Source of the DNA: Flavobacterium pectinovorum
GTDB taxonomy: Bacteria; Bacteroidota; Bacteroidia; Flavobacteriales; Flavobacteriaceae
Direction of reading: 5' to 3'
DNA length: 64,000 nucleotides
Assembly (NCBI RefSeq): GCF_022802975.1
Contig: NZ_JAFEVZ010000008.1
Location: forward strand, 171,782 to 235,781
How positions within the stretch are numbered: the first letter of the stretch is position 1; each line of letters begins with the position of its first letter. The position numbers were made by a program, and so were the translations under genes. The notes below the pieces were generated by a model. That model worked only from the letters and a program-made list of their open reading frames with translations. It was not told the DNA's origin and did no database searches. Positions 17,465 to 25,579 of this stretch are shown in pieces.

Positions 17465-17781
17465 TATACTGTTGAATACCGGAGACTCAACTTTTCGAGA
17501 TAATCGAAGTTAATTGAAAACAATATTAAAGAAATTAAAGTATTGGGGACGGAAGCGAAGACAGTTCAGTTTATTTAGAACGACTGAACTGTTAGATCTT
17601 CCGGTTATTTAGGATTTTAAAAGAATGTTGTCTTAAACAAGTATGCCTCCTCGAACTGACGAAAAATTATCATCAAAAATTAATTATACCTAATGGGGTA
17701 GTATGTATAAATTTTGCACATGGTTTGATTTGTTTGTAGTAGAAGCCTAACGCCTGATTAACGTTGGGCTTTACTTTTTTT
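17465..17781 (+). ncRNA. possible structured RNA ending in an intrinsic terminator
   Basis: No ORF is present, yet the stretch is rich in pairing. GTTGA/TCAAC occurs at about 17471-17490, and an AACTT..CGA / TCG..AGTT hairpin follows. A striking stem has two parts: CGGAAG (17550-17555) with CTTCCG (17598-17603), and ACAGTTCAGT (17561-17570) with ACTGAACTGT (17583-17592). They are separated by a symmetric 5+5 internal loop. The stretch ends with the hairpin AGTA-AAGCC-AACG / CGTT-GGCTT-TACT (17738-17775) and a T tract. I find no clear promoter and do not recognise an RNA family. Confidence 0.35.
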
Positions 17782-17782
17782 A
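17738..17782 (+). terminator. intrinsic terminator with no upstream gene
   Basis: The stem AGTA(g)AAGCC(t)AACG / CGTT(g)GGCTTTACT is followed by TTTTTTT. The nearest gene upstream is on the other strand, so this terminator belongs either to the candidate RNA or to a lost gene. Confidence 0.7.
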
Positions 17783-17796
17783 ATCTTTAGGTTTAA

Positions 17797-17912
17797 GAGC
17801 TTGTTTAGATTTTATATAATATAACGCTGCTATTCTAAAGAAATTTGCTTCATTTCGCTCAAAAATCCTTTAATAATAAATCTCAAAAATAAATTTTAAA
17901 CAGGCTCTAAAA
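17797..17912. repeat. MITE-like element with imperfect terminal inverted repeats
   Basis: About 115 bp bounded by AGAGCTTGTTTAGATTTT and, inverted, AAATTTTAAACAGGCTCT (two mismatches). The word CTTTAGG lies just outside both ends, which could be a target duplication. A lone copy of the right end (TTTTAACAGGCTCTGA) recurs at about 37423-37438. Confidence 0.5.
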
Positions 17913-17971
17913 AAAAACTTTAGGATTCTTGATTTCAGTCAGAATTGATTAATTTTATAAAAAATTTAGTG

Positions 17972-18559
17972 ATGAATAAAATAGCATTTTTAGTTTGTAG
18001 TGCAGTCTTTTTAATAGTAGCACAAGTTCAGGGGCAAACGAGTATCAATAAAAAACCTAACACAGAAAAAGTTATGGGAAAACAAACCATTTATCAATAT
18101 AAGGTACAGGATTTATCAGGTGATACTTTTGATTTTTCTTCTCTAAAAGGGAAAAAAATCATGATTGTAAATACAGCTTCAAAATGTGGCTTAACACCAC
18201 AATATAAAGAATTGGAAGCTTTGTATAAAGAATACGAATCGAAAGGTTTTGTAATTGTAGGTTTTCCTGCGAATAATTTTGCTTCTCAGGAGCCGGGTAC
18301 AAATAAGGAAATTGCAGCTTTCTGTCAGCAAAATTATGGTGTAACTTTTCCAATGATGGACAAAGTTTCTGTAAAAGGTGATGATATGTGTGAAATTTAT
18401 AAATTCCTGACACAAAAATCTAAAAACGGTTTGCAGGATTCTGAAGTAGAGTGGAATTTTCAGAAATATCTCATTGATGAAAAAGGTGAACTGGTAAAAG
18501 TAATCAAACCTAGAACATTACCTACTGATCCTGAAATTGTAAACTGGATTAAAGGATAA
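17972..18559 (+). CDS. glutathione-peroxidase-like thiol peroxidase, exported
   Basis: This protein reduces peroxides. The active-site cysteine is Cys72 in NTASKCGLTPQ, at the selenocysteine position. The partners Gln106 (FPANNFASQEPG), Trp161 and Asn162 (EVEWNFQKYL) complete the catalytic tetrad, and Cys118 (AAFCQQNYGVTFP) is a probable resolving cysteine, so thioredoxin is the likely donor. I chose the ATG at 17972, which gives a signal peptide MNKIAFLVCSAVFLIVAQVQG. Upstream TTG and GTG codons would add nine non-conserved residues. It has 195 residues. It may act in the periplasm. Confidence 0.9.
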   Translation: MNKIAFLVCSAVFLIVAQVQGQTSINKKPNTEKVMGKQTIYQYKVQDLSGDTFDFSSLKGKKIMIVNTASKCGLTPQYKELEALYKEYESKGFVIVGFPANNFASQEPGTNKEIAAFCQQNYGVTFPMMDKVSVKGDDMCEIYKFLTQKSKNGLQDSEVEWNFQKYLIDEKGELVKVIKPRTLPTDPEIVNWIKG

Positions 18560-18579
18560 TATTTAAAAACAATAATTTG

Positions 18580-18615
18580 AAATGAGGTTTTCGGGTAACT
18601 GAAAATCTCATTTTT
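18580..18615. terminator. bidirectional terminator between peroxidase and dus genes
   Basis: AAATGAG-g-TTTTC pairs with GAAAA-t-CTCATTT around an 8-base loop, with a T tract on the plus side. It overlaps the last codons of the minus-strand dihydrouridine synthase gene. Confidence 0.75.
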
Positions 18616-19555
18616 CGTTTTTAAAAATAGAGGCAACGGCAGCTTCGTAATTTCGAATGCTTTTTGCCTTTTTTATCTGTTTTAATATTTTATGAGGATT
18701 TGAAAAAGTTTCAGCAAAATATTCCCATAAATGATACATTTTTAGTAAAATATGAGTTTGGCCCGATAAGGATTCACTGTAAATAGCATATAGAGTATCG
18801 TGAAACGCACTAAATAACTCCATTTTATTTTTAGGATATTCTGGTGTATTGTTTTTTATCATAGAGGGTAAAAAAGGATCAGAAATCAAGCCGCGTCCAA
18901 TCATCCAGTGGTCTATGGTTGGAAAACGCTGCTGCATTTCATGAAATTTAGCTACCGAAGTAATATCTCCGTTATAGTACAATTTATGTTTCGTATTATC
19001 GATACACTGCTGAAACGCATCTAAGTGTACGCCGCCTTTGTATAATTGCTTGCCAATGCGGGCATGAATAGCAATATTCTTAATGGGATAAGTGTCTAAA
19101 ATTGGTAAAACATCCAAAATTTCTTCGGTAGTATCATAGCCCAGACGCATTTTCATGGATACAATAATATCAGTTTCAGAATGTGCTCTGTCCAGAATAT
19201 GATTGATCTGGTCGGTATTTTTAATCAGCCCCGAACCCATTCCGGATTTGGTAACCATTGGGTAGGGACAGCCTAAATTCCAGTTTAATTCTTTATAACC
19301 CAATTCCCGGACATATTTTGCCACAAATAAAAATTCATCAGCATCATTCGTTATCACTTGCGGAATCACCTCTAAACCTACATTGTTTTCAGGAAGTAAA
19401 TCTCGTTCATAAGATGCTTTTATAACCAACTTTCCGTTTAAACGAATGTATGGAGAGTAAAAAGTGTCAATTCCGCCAAAAAGTTTGTTTTGGGCATTTC
19501 TGAAACGAAAATCGGTAAATCCTTGTAAAGGCGAAGAGAGTAATGTGAAGTTCAT
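18608..19555 (-). CDS. tRNA-dihydrouridine synthase
   Basis: An FMN-dependent enzyme that reduces uridines in tRNA D-loops. The TIM-barrel start MNFTLLSSPLQGFTDFRFRN, the catalytic cysteine Cys96 in NWNLGCPYPMVTKSGMGSGL, the MKMRLGYD segment and the late IGRGLISDP phosphate site identify the family. At 315 residues it is the length of DusC-type members, but the subclass cannot be decided from the visible motifs. It is transcribed alone. Confidence 0.88.
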   Translation of the reverse strand: MNFTLLSSPLQGFTDFRFRNAQNKLFGGIDTFYSPYIRLNGKLVIKASYERDLLPENNVGLEVIPQVITNDADEFLFVAKYVRELGYKELNWNLGCPYPMVTKSGMGSGLIKNTDQINHILDRAHSETDIIVSMKMRLGYDTTEEILDVLPILDTYPIKNIAIHARIGKQLYKGGVHLDAFQQCIDNTKHKLYYNGDITSVAKFHEMQQRFPTIDHWMIGRGLISDPFLPSMIKNNTPEYPKNKMELFSAFHDTLYAIYSESLSGQTHILLKMYHLWEYFAETFSNPHKILKQIKKAKSIRNYEAAVASIFKNEK

Positions 19556-19688
19556 AGTATTTGTAAAGCTGTAAAGATACTATTTGTTTTACTGTTATTA
19601 TTATCAAGGCCAGAGCAAACGCTTTTAAAAATCACCACAGATAAAAAAGATTTCCAAGGATTTAAAAAAAATAAAAATAAAAATTGAT

Positions 19689-19806
19689 GGTTCTTCATCA
19701 TAATTAATGGAAAATCAATTTTCGGCAGCTACGGAATTAGCAGATTTTTTTATGTTTCACTAAGAAATTGTCTTTTTTGAAATCTGCTGTTTTAGGCGAA
19801 GAGTCA
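19689..19806 (+). repeat. 118-bp intergenic repeat, copy A
   Basis: This copy matches 24423-24541 at about nine positions in ten, in the same orientation. The core runs from TAATTAATGGAAAATCAATT through TTTTTATGTTTCACTAAG to TTTTAGGCGAAGAG. Inside it, AGCAGATTT (19739-19747) and AAATCTGCT (19780-19788) are inverted repeats. No coding potential is seen. Confidence 0.85.
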
Positions 19807-19819
19807 AAATTGTCAATAA

Positions 19820-19848
19820 TTTTAAAAAAAAATGTTATTAACATTTTT
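19820..19848 (-). terminator. terminator downstream of the acetyltransferase gene
   Basis: On the minus strand AAAAATGTT pairs with AACATTTTT around a 3-base loop and is followed by a T tract. It lies about 50 bp beyond the stop of the minus-strand acetyltransferase gene. Confidence 0.65.
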
Positions 19849-19900
19849 GAACTATTTTGTAGAAGCCAACGGTATAAGCCGAAGAGAAAATTTGAAATAA

Positions 19901-20398
19901 TTATTCTAAAATCAACTGCATAAAAACCACGTCAAGCCAATGGTTAAATTTGTAACCTACTTCCCGAATGGTTCCGGCAGCAACAAATCCAAATTTTTTA
20001 TGAAAGGCTATACTTCCTGCATTATCGGCATCAATGGCACCAATCATAACATGATAACCTTGTTCTTTTGCGATACGAATCAATTCAGGTAATAATTTTG
20101 ACCCAACGCCTTTTCCAATTACATTATCAATAACATATACAGAATGCTCAACGGTATATTGATAGCCAATTTTTTCACGAAATTGCCCATAACTTCCAAA
20201 CCCAACAACTTCACCATTTAAATCGGCTACAATTACGGGTAGATTTTTAGCAGTTTTATCTTCAAACCATTTGGTTTGAATTTCGAGAGTTTGAATTTCA
20301 TAACTATAATTTGCTGTAGTATGCAAAATAGAATGATTGACAATCTCCAGAATCTTTTCTAAATCGTTTGTTGTTGCAGGTCTGAGTTTCATGTTCAT
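19901..20398 (-). CDS. GNAT acetyltransferase, phosphinothricin-acetyltransferase-like
   Basis: A 165-residue GNAT enzyme. It begins MNMKLRPATTNDLEKILEIVNHSI, has the acetyl-CoA loop IGKGVGSKLLPELIRIAKEQGY (about 95-116) and ends GTIREVGYKFNHWLDVVFMQL, a pattern typical of the PAT/YncA group that acetylates phosphinothricin, methionine sulfoximine or related amines. The physiological substrate is unknown. It lies 13 bp downstream of the thioredoxin-fold gene, so the two are likely cotranscribed. An alternative start two codons later (MKLRP) is possible. Confidence 0.85.
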   Translation of the reverse strand: MNMKLRPATTNDLEKILEIVNHSILHTTANYSYEIQTLEIQTKWFEDKTAKNLPVIVADLNGEVVGFGSYGQFREKIGYQYTVEHSVYVIDNVIGKGVGSKLLPELIRIAKEQGYHVMIGAIDADNAGSIAFHKKFGFVAAGTIREVGYKFNHWLDVVFMQLILE

Positions 20399-20411
20399 TT
20401 TTTAGTGTAAT

Positions 20412-21587
20412 TTATTTTGAATTTAATTCTGCCAGTAGCGTATCAGCATCTTTTGTATTCCAGCCCATTTGTTTGCCAATTGCTTTGGCGTTTTTGGCAT
20501 ATTTCAAAGCAGATTTTTTGTCTTTGATTTTATTGTAAAGCCTTGCTAACAGCAGATTTCCATCATAAGATTCGTTTAGTTCTAAAGAATGATTTACCCA
20601 TAAAACAGCTTTTTTTAAACTTTCAGAATCGCTGATGTGTTTTAAATATGTTTGTCCAATTTCTTTTAAAAAAACAGCATCGTTCCAGACTAGACGTTGT
20701 GTATCTTCGAGAGTTACTTTTTTATAGAATTGCCATTTTTCAGTACGTTCAGCCAAAGTCAAATCGAATTTAAAGACCAATGAATCTGTTTTTTGTAATC
20801 GAATTGATTTTGCAATTTCTCTTTGCCTGTAATAATTTATTGTATCTAAATTATCTACGTACGGGCGCAATAATTCGGTTACAATACTTTCTGTTTTTTT
20901 ATCTATACGATTTTGTGAAGCTACGGCGGCAAATTCTTTTTGATGTTTTAAAACATATTGAAATTCTCTCGAGTTAATATCGGTTACACCATTTGCAATG
21001 GCACGCCAGTTTGTTTCGCTTACTAATTGCGTATCAGATTGCGTTTTTAGGTAAACATGAGTAGGAATAGATAATTCGGTTCTGTCTTTTCCTTTTTTTA
21101 ATACATTCAAATAATTGAAAAACTTATTAGAATTCCCGGAATCAGCTAAAAAAATGGATTCTAAGTAAGGTAATTGCATTTTTGGATTTAAGGCATAATT
21201 GGCTTCAGCTAAAAATTCGGTTTTTTTTATTTCTCCTTTTAATGCATATAAAAGGGTTTCATTAGTATCTAAAAACAAAAAAGTGGGTAATGATTTGGTA
21301 TTGAATTTATTTTTGAGAGTTATACCTTCTTCTTTTTCAACATTTTTCCAAATACAGATGTAATTTTTATTCAAAAAAGCTATTACTTCAGGATCGCTGA
21401 AAACATCTTTTTTCATCTGATTGCAATGTGGGCACCAATCAGCATATAGCATTACAAAAAGTGGTTTTTGCTCAATTTTAGCATTTTCTAACGCTTTTTT
21501 GTATGATATATCTTTAGTTGTAAATTGATTTTGCGAATTTATAGTTAGTGTCGGGAACAAAAGTAAAAACAGGTATAGATAACGCAT
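20412..21587 (-). CDS. secreted thioredoxin-fold protein
   Basis: A 391-residue protein with a signal peptide (about 1-18, MRYLYLFLLLFPTLTINS). A thioredoxin-like domain follows with the redox motif Cys52-Pro-His-Cys55 in YADWCPHCNQMKK, then VFSDPEVIAFLNKNYICIWKNVEKEEG. The CPHC motif suggests a disulfide-exchange or thiol-reducing role in the periplasm. The C-terminal 250 residues are helical and contain a TPR-like repeat region (LLARLYNKIKDKKSALKYAKNAKAIG). A TATCTTTG box on the minus strand at 21625-21632 is a possible -7 element, without an evident -33. Confidence 0.8.
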   Translation of the reverse strand: MRYLYLFLLLFPTLTINSQNQFTTKDISYKKALENAKIEQKPLFVMLYADWCPHCNQMKKDVFSDPEVIAFLNKNYICIWKNVEKEEGITLKNKFNTKSLPTFLFLDTNETLLYALKGEIKKTEFLAEANYALNPKMQLPYLESIFLADSGNSNKFFNYLNVLKKGKDRTELSIPTHVYLKTQSDTQLVSETNWRAIANGVTDINSREFQYVLKHQKEFAAVASQNRIDKKTESIVTELLRPYVDNLDTINYYRQREIAKSIRLQKTDSLVFKFDLTLAERTEKWQFYKKVTLEDTQRLVWNDAVFLKEIGQTYLKHISDSESLKKAVLWVNHSLELNESYDGNLLLARLYNKIKDKKSALKYAKNAKAIGKQMGWNTKDADTLLAELNSK

Positions 21588-21763
21588 AAATAAAGTATAT
21601 TTTTTTATGTTAAAAAGACTCTTACAAAGATATTTTCTTTTTCTGTAAACCGACTTAATATCTTCCCATTTATAAGTTAAATCAAGTGTGAACTTTGTAA
21701 CTTTGTGTTTGTAAAAGGAAAATCTTAGAAATCAATTTTCTTTAAAAAGTAATACAACATAGA

Positions 21764-23425
21764 ATGATTTACCCCAAAATACCGCTTGCGCAAAGCATTA
21801 TCGAAATTTGTTCAGCAAAAGGAATTCTTAATATTATAATTTCTCCGGGATCCAGAAACGCCCCTTTAACTATTGGTTTCGCCCAAAATCCTAATTTTAA
21901 TTGTTACAGTATTGCCGATGAGCGCTGTGCAGCCTTTTTTGCATTGGGAATTGCCCAACAAACAAAAGTTCCAACTGCAATTGTCTGTACATCAGGATCT
22001 GCATTATTAAATTATTATCCGGCTGTAGCCGAAGCGTTTTACAGCCAGATTCCGTTAATTGTAATTTCGGCAGACCGCCCGCAAAGCAAAATTGATATTG
22101 GCGACGGGCAGACCATTCGTCAGCAAAATGTTTTTCAAAATCATTCCGTTTTCAACGCTAATTTAACTGAAGAAGCTTCTGAAGAAAATGATTTAAAAAT
22201 AAATATAGCCATAGAAACTGCCATTCTTCAAAAAGGTCCTGTTCATATCAATGCCCCTTTTGAAGAACCTTTGTATGAAACCGTTGAGACACTTTCGGTT
22301 CAGCCAATAATCACACATTCTGAAGGAAATATTGGAACGAATAAAATTGAAAACATAGAAGAATTTGTTTCAATCTGGAACACTGCAAAACGTAAACTTG
22401 TTTTAGTTGGTGTAAACGAATCCAATACTATCGATAAAGAAATAATAGAAAATCTGGCAAAAGATCCGTCTGTTGTGGTGCTTACAGAAACGACTTCTAA
22501 TTTGCATCATGCTAGTTTTATTAATAGTATTGATACTTTAATTACACCTTTTGAGGATATTGATTTTAAGGAATTTGAACCTGAAATTTTAGTAACTTTC
22601 GGCGGAATGGTGGTTTCAAAAAGAATTAAAGGTTTTTTACGAAAATACAAACCGCTACATCATTGGCATATTGATACGTTACGTGCTTACGATACATTTA
22701 ATGCTTTAACAAAACATGTTGTAATGCCGCCAAATGATTTTTTTAAAGATTTATTTTCTAAAACGGTTTTTACAGAAAGTAATTATTTCAAACAAATCAA
22801 TGAAATTTACGAGCAGCGAAAAATTAAAAAGAAAAAGTATTTAGATAAAATTCCGTTTTCAGACTTTAAAGTATTCGAAAAAGTAATCGAATCTTTGCCT
22901 AAAAACAGTCAGTTGCAGATAAGCAACAGTTCTGCCATTCGATATGCACAATTAATAGATGTCTATTCGTCTATAGAAGTTTTTTGCAACAGAGGAACAA
23001 GCGGAATCGATGGGAGTACATCAACAGCAATAGGTGCAGCAACAGGGAGTTCAAAGCAAACGATTTTTATTACCGGCGATATTAGTTTTTTATACGATAG
23101 TAATGCTTTATGGAATGCTTATATTCCTAAAAATTTCAAAATTATCCTTATCAATAATGGAGGAGGAGGCATTTTCAGGATTTTACCTGGTCATGAAGAA
23201 AAACCTGTTTTTAATACTTATTTTGAAACTTCGCATCATTTGACAGCAGAACATCTGGCAAAAATGTATCAGATGAATTATTTTACAGCTGCAGATACAG
23301 ATTCATTAGAACAAAACATAAAATCTTTATATGCTGCTAATGATGTTCCGGGTATATTAGAAATTTTTACGCCAACTGCTGAAAATGACGTTATTTTGAA
23401 ACAGTTTTTTAAGGAATTGGTTTAA
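21764..23425 (+). CDS. menD: menaquinone biosynthesis SEPHCHC synthase
   Basis: A thiamine-diphosphate enzyme that joins isochorismate and 2-oxoglutarate in menaquinone synthesis. The start ISPGSRNAPLTIGFAQ, the ThDP glutamate region ADERCAAFFALGIAQ, the CTSGSALLNYYPAVAEA segment and the diphosphate-binding ITGDISFLYDSNALWN...NNGGGGIFRILPG are diagnostic. It has 553 residues, the family's length. A TAACTTTG box lies at 21698-21705 without a clear -33. It is followed by a terminator and then a CvfB-like gene. Confidence 0.95.
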   Translation: MIYPKIPLAQSIIEICSAKGILNIIISPGSRNAPLTIGFAQNPNFNCYSIADERCAAFFALGIAQQTKVPTAIVCTSGSALLNYYPAVAEAFYSQIPLIVISADRPQSKIDIGDGQTIRQQNVFQNHSVFNANLTEEASEENDLKINIAIETAILQKGPVHINAPFEEPLYETVETLSVQPIITHSEGNIGTNKIENIEEFVSIWNTAKRKLVLVGVNESNTIDKEIIENLAKDPSVVVLTETTSNLHHASFINSIDTLITPFEDIDFKEFEPEILVTFGGMVVSKRIKGFLRKYKPLHHWHIDTLRAYDTFNALTKHVVMPPNDFFKDLFSKTVFTESNYFKQINEIYEQRKIKKKKYLDKIPFSDFKVFEKVIESLPKNSQLQISNSSAIRYAQLIDVYSSIEVFCNRGTSGIDGSTSTAIGAATGSSKQTIFITGDISFLYDSNALWNAYIPKNFKIILINNGGGGIFRILPGHEEKPVFNTYFETSHHLTAEHLAKMYQMNYFTAADTDSLEQNIKSLYAANDVPGILEIFTPTAENDVILKQFFKELV

Positions 23426-23440
23426 TCAATGGTTAAATAC

Positions 23441-23477
23441 AAAAACCGTCACGATACTACATTGTGACGGTTTTTTA
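23441..23477 (+). terminator. intrinsic terminator after menD
   Basis: The stem AAAAACCGTCAC / GTGACGGTTTTT has an 11-base loop, followed by continuing T. It separates menD from the CvfB-like gene. Confidence 0.9.
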
Positions 23478-23564
23478 TATAAATATTTTTTTCGCTGTAC
23501 CATTTTCAAACTTCGTACATTTGCACTTTAAAACTTAGTTAGTTTAGCTTAGAACTTCAAGAAT

Positions 23565-24419
23565 ATGATTGAAATAGGAAAATACAATACACTTACCATA
23601 TTACGTGATACTAAAGTTGGTTTATTTTTAGGAAATCCTGAAAAAGACCCTGAAGGAATTCACGATATTTTATTACCCAATAAATACGTTCCCAATGAAT
23701 TTGAAATAGGCGAAGAGCTTGTTGTTTTTGTTTATCTGGACCATGAGCAGCGTCCGGTTGCGACCACGCTTGAACCTTATATTTTATTGAATGAATTTGC
23801 TCTTTTACGAGTAAATTATATCAATCAGGTTGGGGCTTTTATGGATTGGGGAATGGAAAAGGATATTCTGGTACCGTTTAAAGAGCAGGCGCGCCCTATG
23901 GAAAAAGGAAAACGTTATCTGGTTTATCTTTATATGGATGATAAAACAAAGCGATTAGTAGCTTCCAGTAAATTGAACCAGTTTTTAAAGAACGATCAGC
24001 TTACGGTTGAAAAAGGCGAAGAGGTAGATTTGATCGTTTCACATATTACCGAATTAGGAATCAATGTGATTATTAACGAACAACACAAAGGTCTTTTATA
24101 TAAAGACGAAGTGTACGATGATGCAATTAGAACCGGAGACAGAATGCGAGGTTATATCAAAAACATTCGACCTGATAATAAAATAGATGTGGCGCTGCAG
24201 GTACAGGGATATCAAAGTATTGAACCCAATGCAGAGAAAATTCTGGATGAATTAAGAGCAAATCGTGGGTTTTTACGCTTAAACGACAATTCACATCCTG
24301 AAGATATTAAGACGGTATTGAAAATGAGTAAAAAAACGTTTAAAAAAGCGGTAGGATCTTTGTATAAAGAAAAACTCATCGAAATTAAAGATGACGGAAT
24401 TTATTTGGTAAAAGAATAA
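23565..24419 (+). CDS. CvfB-like S1 RNA-binding protein
   Basis: A 284-residue protein of the CvfB/YitL family. It has consecutive S1-like OB domains (GKYNTLTILRDTKVGLFLG at the start, then ALLRVNYINQVGAFMDWGMEKDILVPFKEQ, then VDLIVSHITELGINVIINEQHKGLLYKDEVYD) and a C-terminal winged helix (PEDIKTVLKMSKKTFKKAVGSLYKEKLIEIKDDGIYL). Family members bind RNA and influence virulence-gene expression in Staphylococcus; here the target is unknown. A TACATTTG box at 23516-23523 is a possible -7 element 42 bp before the start. Confidence 0.88.
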   Translation: MIEIGKYNTLTILRDTKVGLFLGNPEKDPEGIHDILLPNKYVPNEFEIGEELVVFVYLDHEQRPVATTLEPYILLNEFALLRVNYINQVGAFMDWGMEKDILVPFKEQARPMEKGKRYLVYLYMDDKTKRLVASSKLNQFLKNDQLTVEKGEEVDLIVSHITELGINVIINEQHKGLLYKDEVYDDAIRTGDRMRGYIKNIRPDNKIDVALQVQGYQSIEPNAEKILDELRANRGFLRLNDNSHPEDIKTVLKMSKKTFKKAVGSLYKEKLIEIKDDGIYLVKE

Positions 24420-24422
24420 TAC

Positions 24423-24541
24423 GGTTCTTGGCTATAATTAATGGAAAATCAATTTGCGGCAGCTACAGATTTAGCAGATTTTTTTATGTTTCACTAAGAA
24501 ATTGTCTTTTTTGAAATCCACTGTTTTAGGCGAAGAGCCAA
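24423..24541 (+). repeat. 119-bp intergenic repeat, copy B
   Basis: This is the second copy of the element at 19689-19806. It starts just after the CvfB-like stop and ends before the terminator at 24561. Here the ends also read CTTGGCT and AGCCAA, giving short terminal inverted repeats, while the internal AGCAGATTT pairing of copy A has decayed (AAATCCACT). Confidence 0.85.
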
Positions 24542-24560
24542 TTATGCTTGTAATAAAAAA

Positions 24561-24597
24561 AAATGCTCAAAAGTAGATAACTTTTGAGCATTTTTTT
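24561..24597. terminator. bidirectional terminator
   Basis: A perfect 14-bp stem AAATGCTCAAAAGT / ACTTTTGAGCATTT with a 5-base loop has A and T runs on its two sides. It serves the converging CvfB-like and acyltransferase genes. Confidence 0.92.
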
Positions 24598-25468
24598 ATT
24601 TTTTTTGGTGTTTCCATCTTTTATGGGTCCATAAATAATATTCCGGTGCTTCAAGAATTTGTTTTTCGACTTCTTTTAAATACATTTCTGTAATTTTAAA
24701 ATCTTCAAAATCTTTAGGATTGTCGGCTAGAGAAACAAAAGTGGCTTCATAGTAACCTCTTTTGACTTTTTTGACTTTTACAAATACAACACTTAAAGCG
24801 TATTTTTTTGCCAGCATTTCAGCACCGGTATGTACGGGAACTTCAACTCCCATGAATTTACTCGAATGAAAAATACGGTCTAATTTGGGCGACTGATCGC
24901 TTGCTAATCCATATAAGCTTAATACTCCGTCACGCTGGTTTTGTGCCATCAGCGGAATTGCTTTTTTGGTTTCGATTAATTCGGTATTGTATTTTGAACG
25001 AATTTTTCGAATCAGTTTATCAAAATACGGATTGGCAAGTTTTTTATAAACAGCGACACCCTGGAACCCAATTTTTGGATTAATCGTTAAAAGCCATTCA
25101 TAACTGGCATAATGTGAGGCTACCAGAATTACGCTTTTGCCTTTTTTTGCATAATCTAATATCAAATCTATATTAGTGACATGAAATCTTTTTTCCATTT
25201 CTTCAGCAGAAATACTCATTGTTTTGATCATTTCTAAAAACATATCACACATATGCTGATAAAACTTCTTTTCAGTTTTTTTTCGTTCAGTATCGCTTAA
25301 ATGAGGTAAGGCAAGTGCCAGATTTGCACGTACCACTTTTTTACGGTAGCCAATAACATAATATACAAGTAGATAAACACAATCTGAAAACCAGTAAAAT
25401 ATTCTAAATGGAAGTATTGAAATAAGCCAAAGTAGTGGATAGGCTAAGATATAAACGAGAAATTGCAT
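24596..25468 (-). CDS. lysophospholipid/lipid A acyltransferase family protein
   Basis: A 290-residue LpxL/HtrB-type acyltransferase of the inner membrane. The N-terminus is hydrophobic (MQFLVYILAYPLLWLISILPFRIF). The catalytic HX4E motif is His119 to Glu124 in VASHYASYEWLL. ASDQSPK and the later GAEMLAKKY and YYLWTHKRWKHQ are family features. It probably adds a secondary acyl chain to lipid A. A TATCTTTG box on the minus strand lies at 25483-25490. Confidence 0.87.
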   Translation of the reverse strand: MQFLVYILAYPLLWLISILPFRIFYWFSDCVYLLVYYVIGYRKKVVRANLALALPHLSDTERKKTEKKFYQHMCDMFLEMIKTMSISAEEMEKRFHVTNIDLILDYAKKGKSVILVASHYASYEWLLTINPKIGFQGVAVYKKLANPYFDKLIRKIRSKYNTELIETKKAIPLMAQNQRDGVLSLYGLASDQSPKLDRIFHSSKFMGVEVPVHTGAEMLAKKYALSVVFVKVKKVKRGYYEATFVSLADNPKDFEDFKITEMYLKEVEKQILEAPEYYLWTHKRWKHQKK

Positions 25469-25579
25469 CTAACTTTTTTTTACAAAGATAAAATAAAAAA
25501 AACTTCAGCTTTAAAATTTAGTAATTCTCTAACCTTTCCTGAGAATGATTATATTTACAATTCAAATATAATAGCGTTT

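Noticed and set aside
17465..17781. RNase P RNA, tmRNA, SRP RNA or 6S RNA at the candidate RNA region
   Set aside because: I could not find the conserved core words of RNase P or the tRNA-like end of tmRNA, and the stems do not fit the single long hairpin of SRP or 6S RNA.
17945..17971. Upstream TTG/GTG starts for the glutathione peroxidase
   Set aside because: The ATG at 17972 starts a clean signal peptide. The upstream codons add residues with no signal-like or conserved character.
25463..25579. Longer rhomboid protein from a TTG start
   Set aside because: It would overlap the divergent acyltransferase start and add 39 residues unlike rhomboids. The ATG at 25580 starts the first membrane helix.
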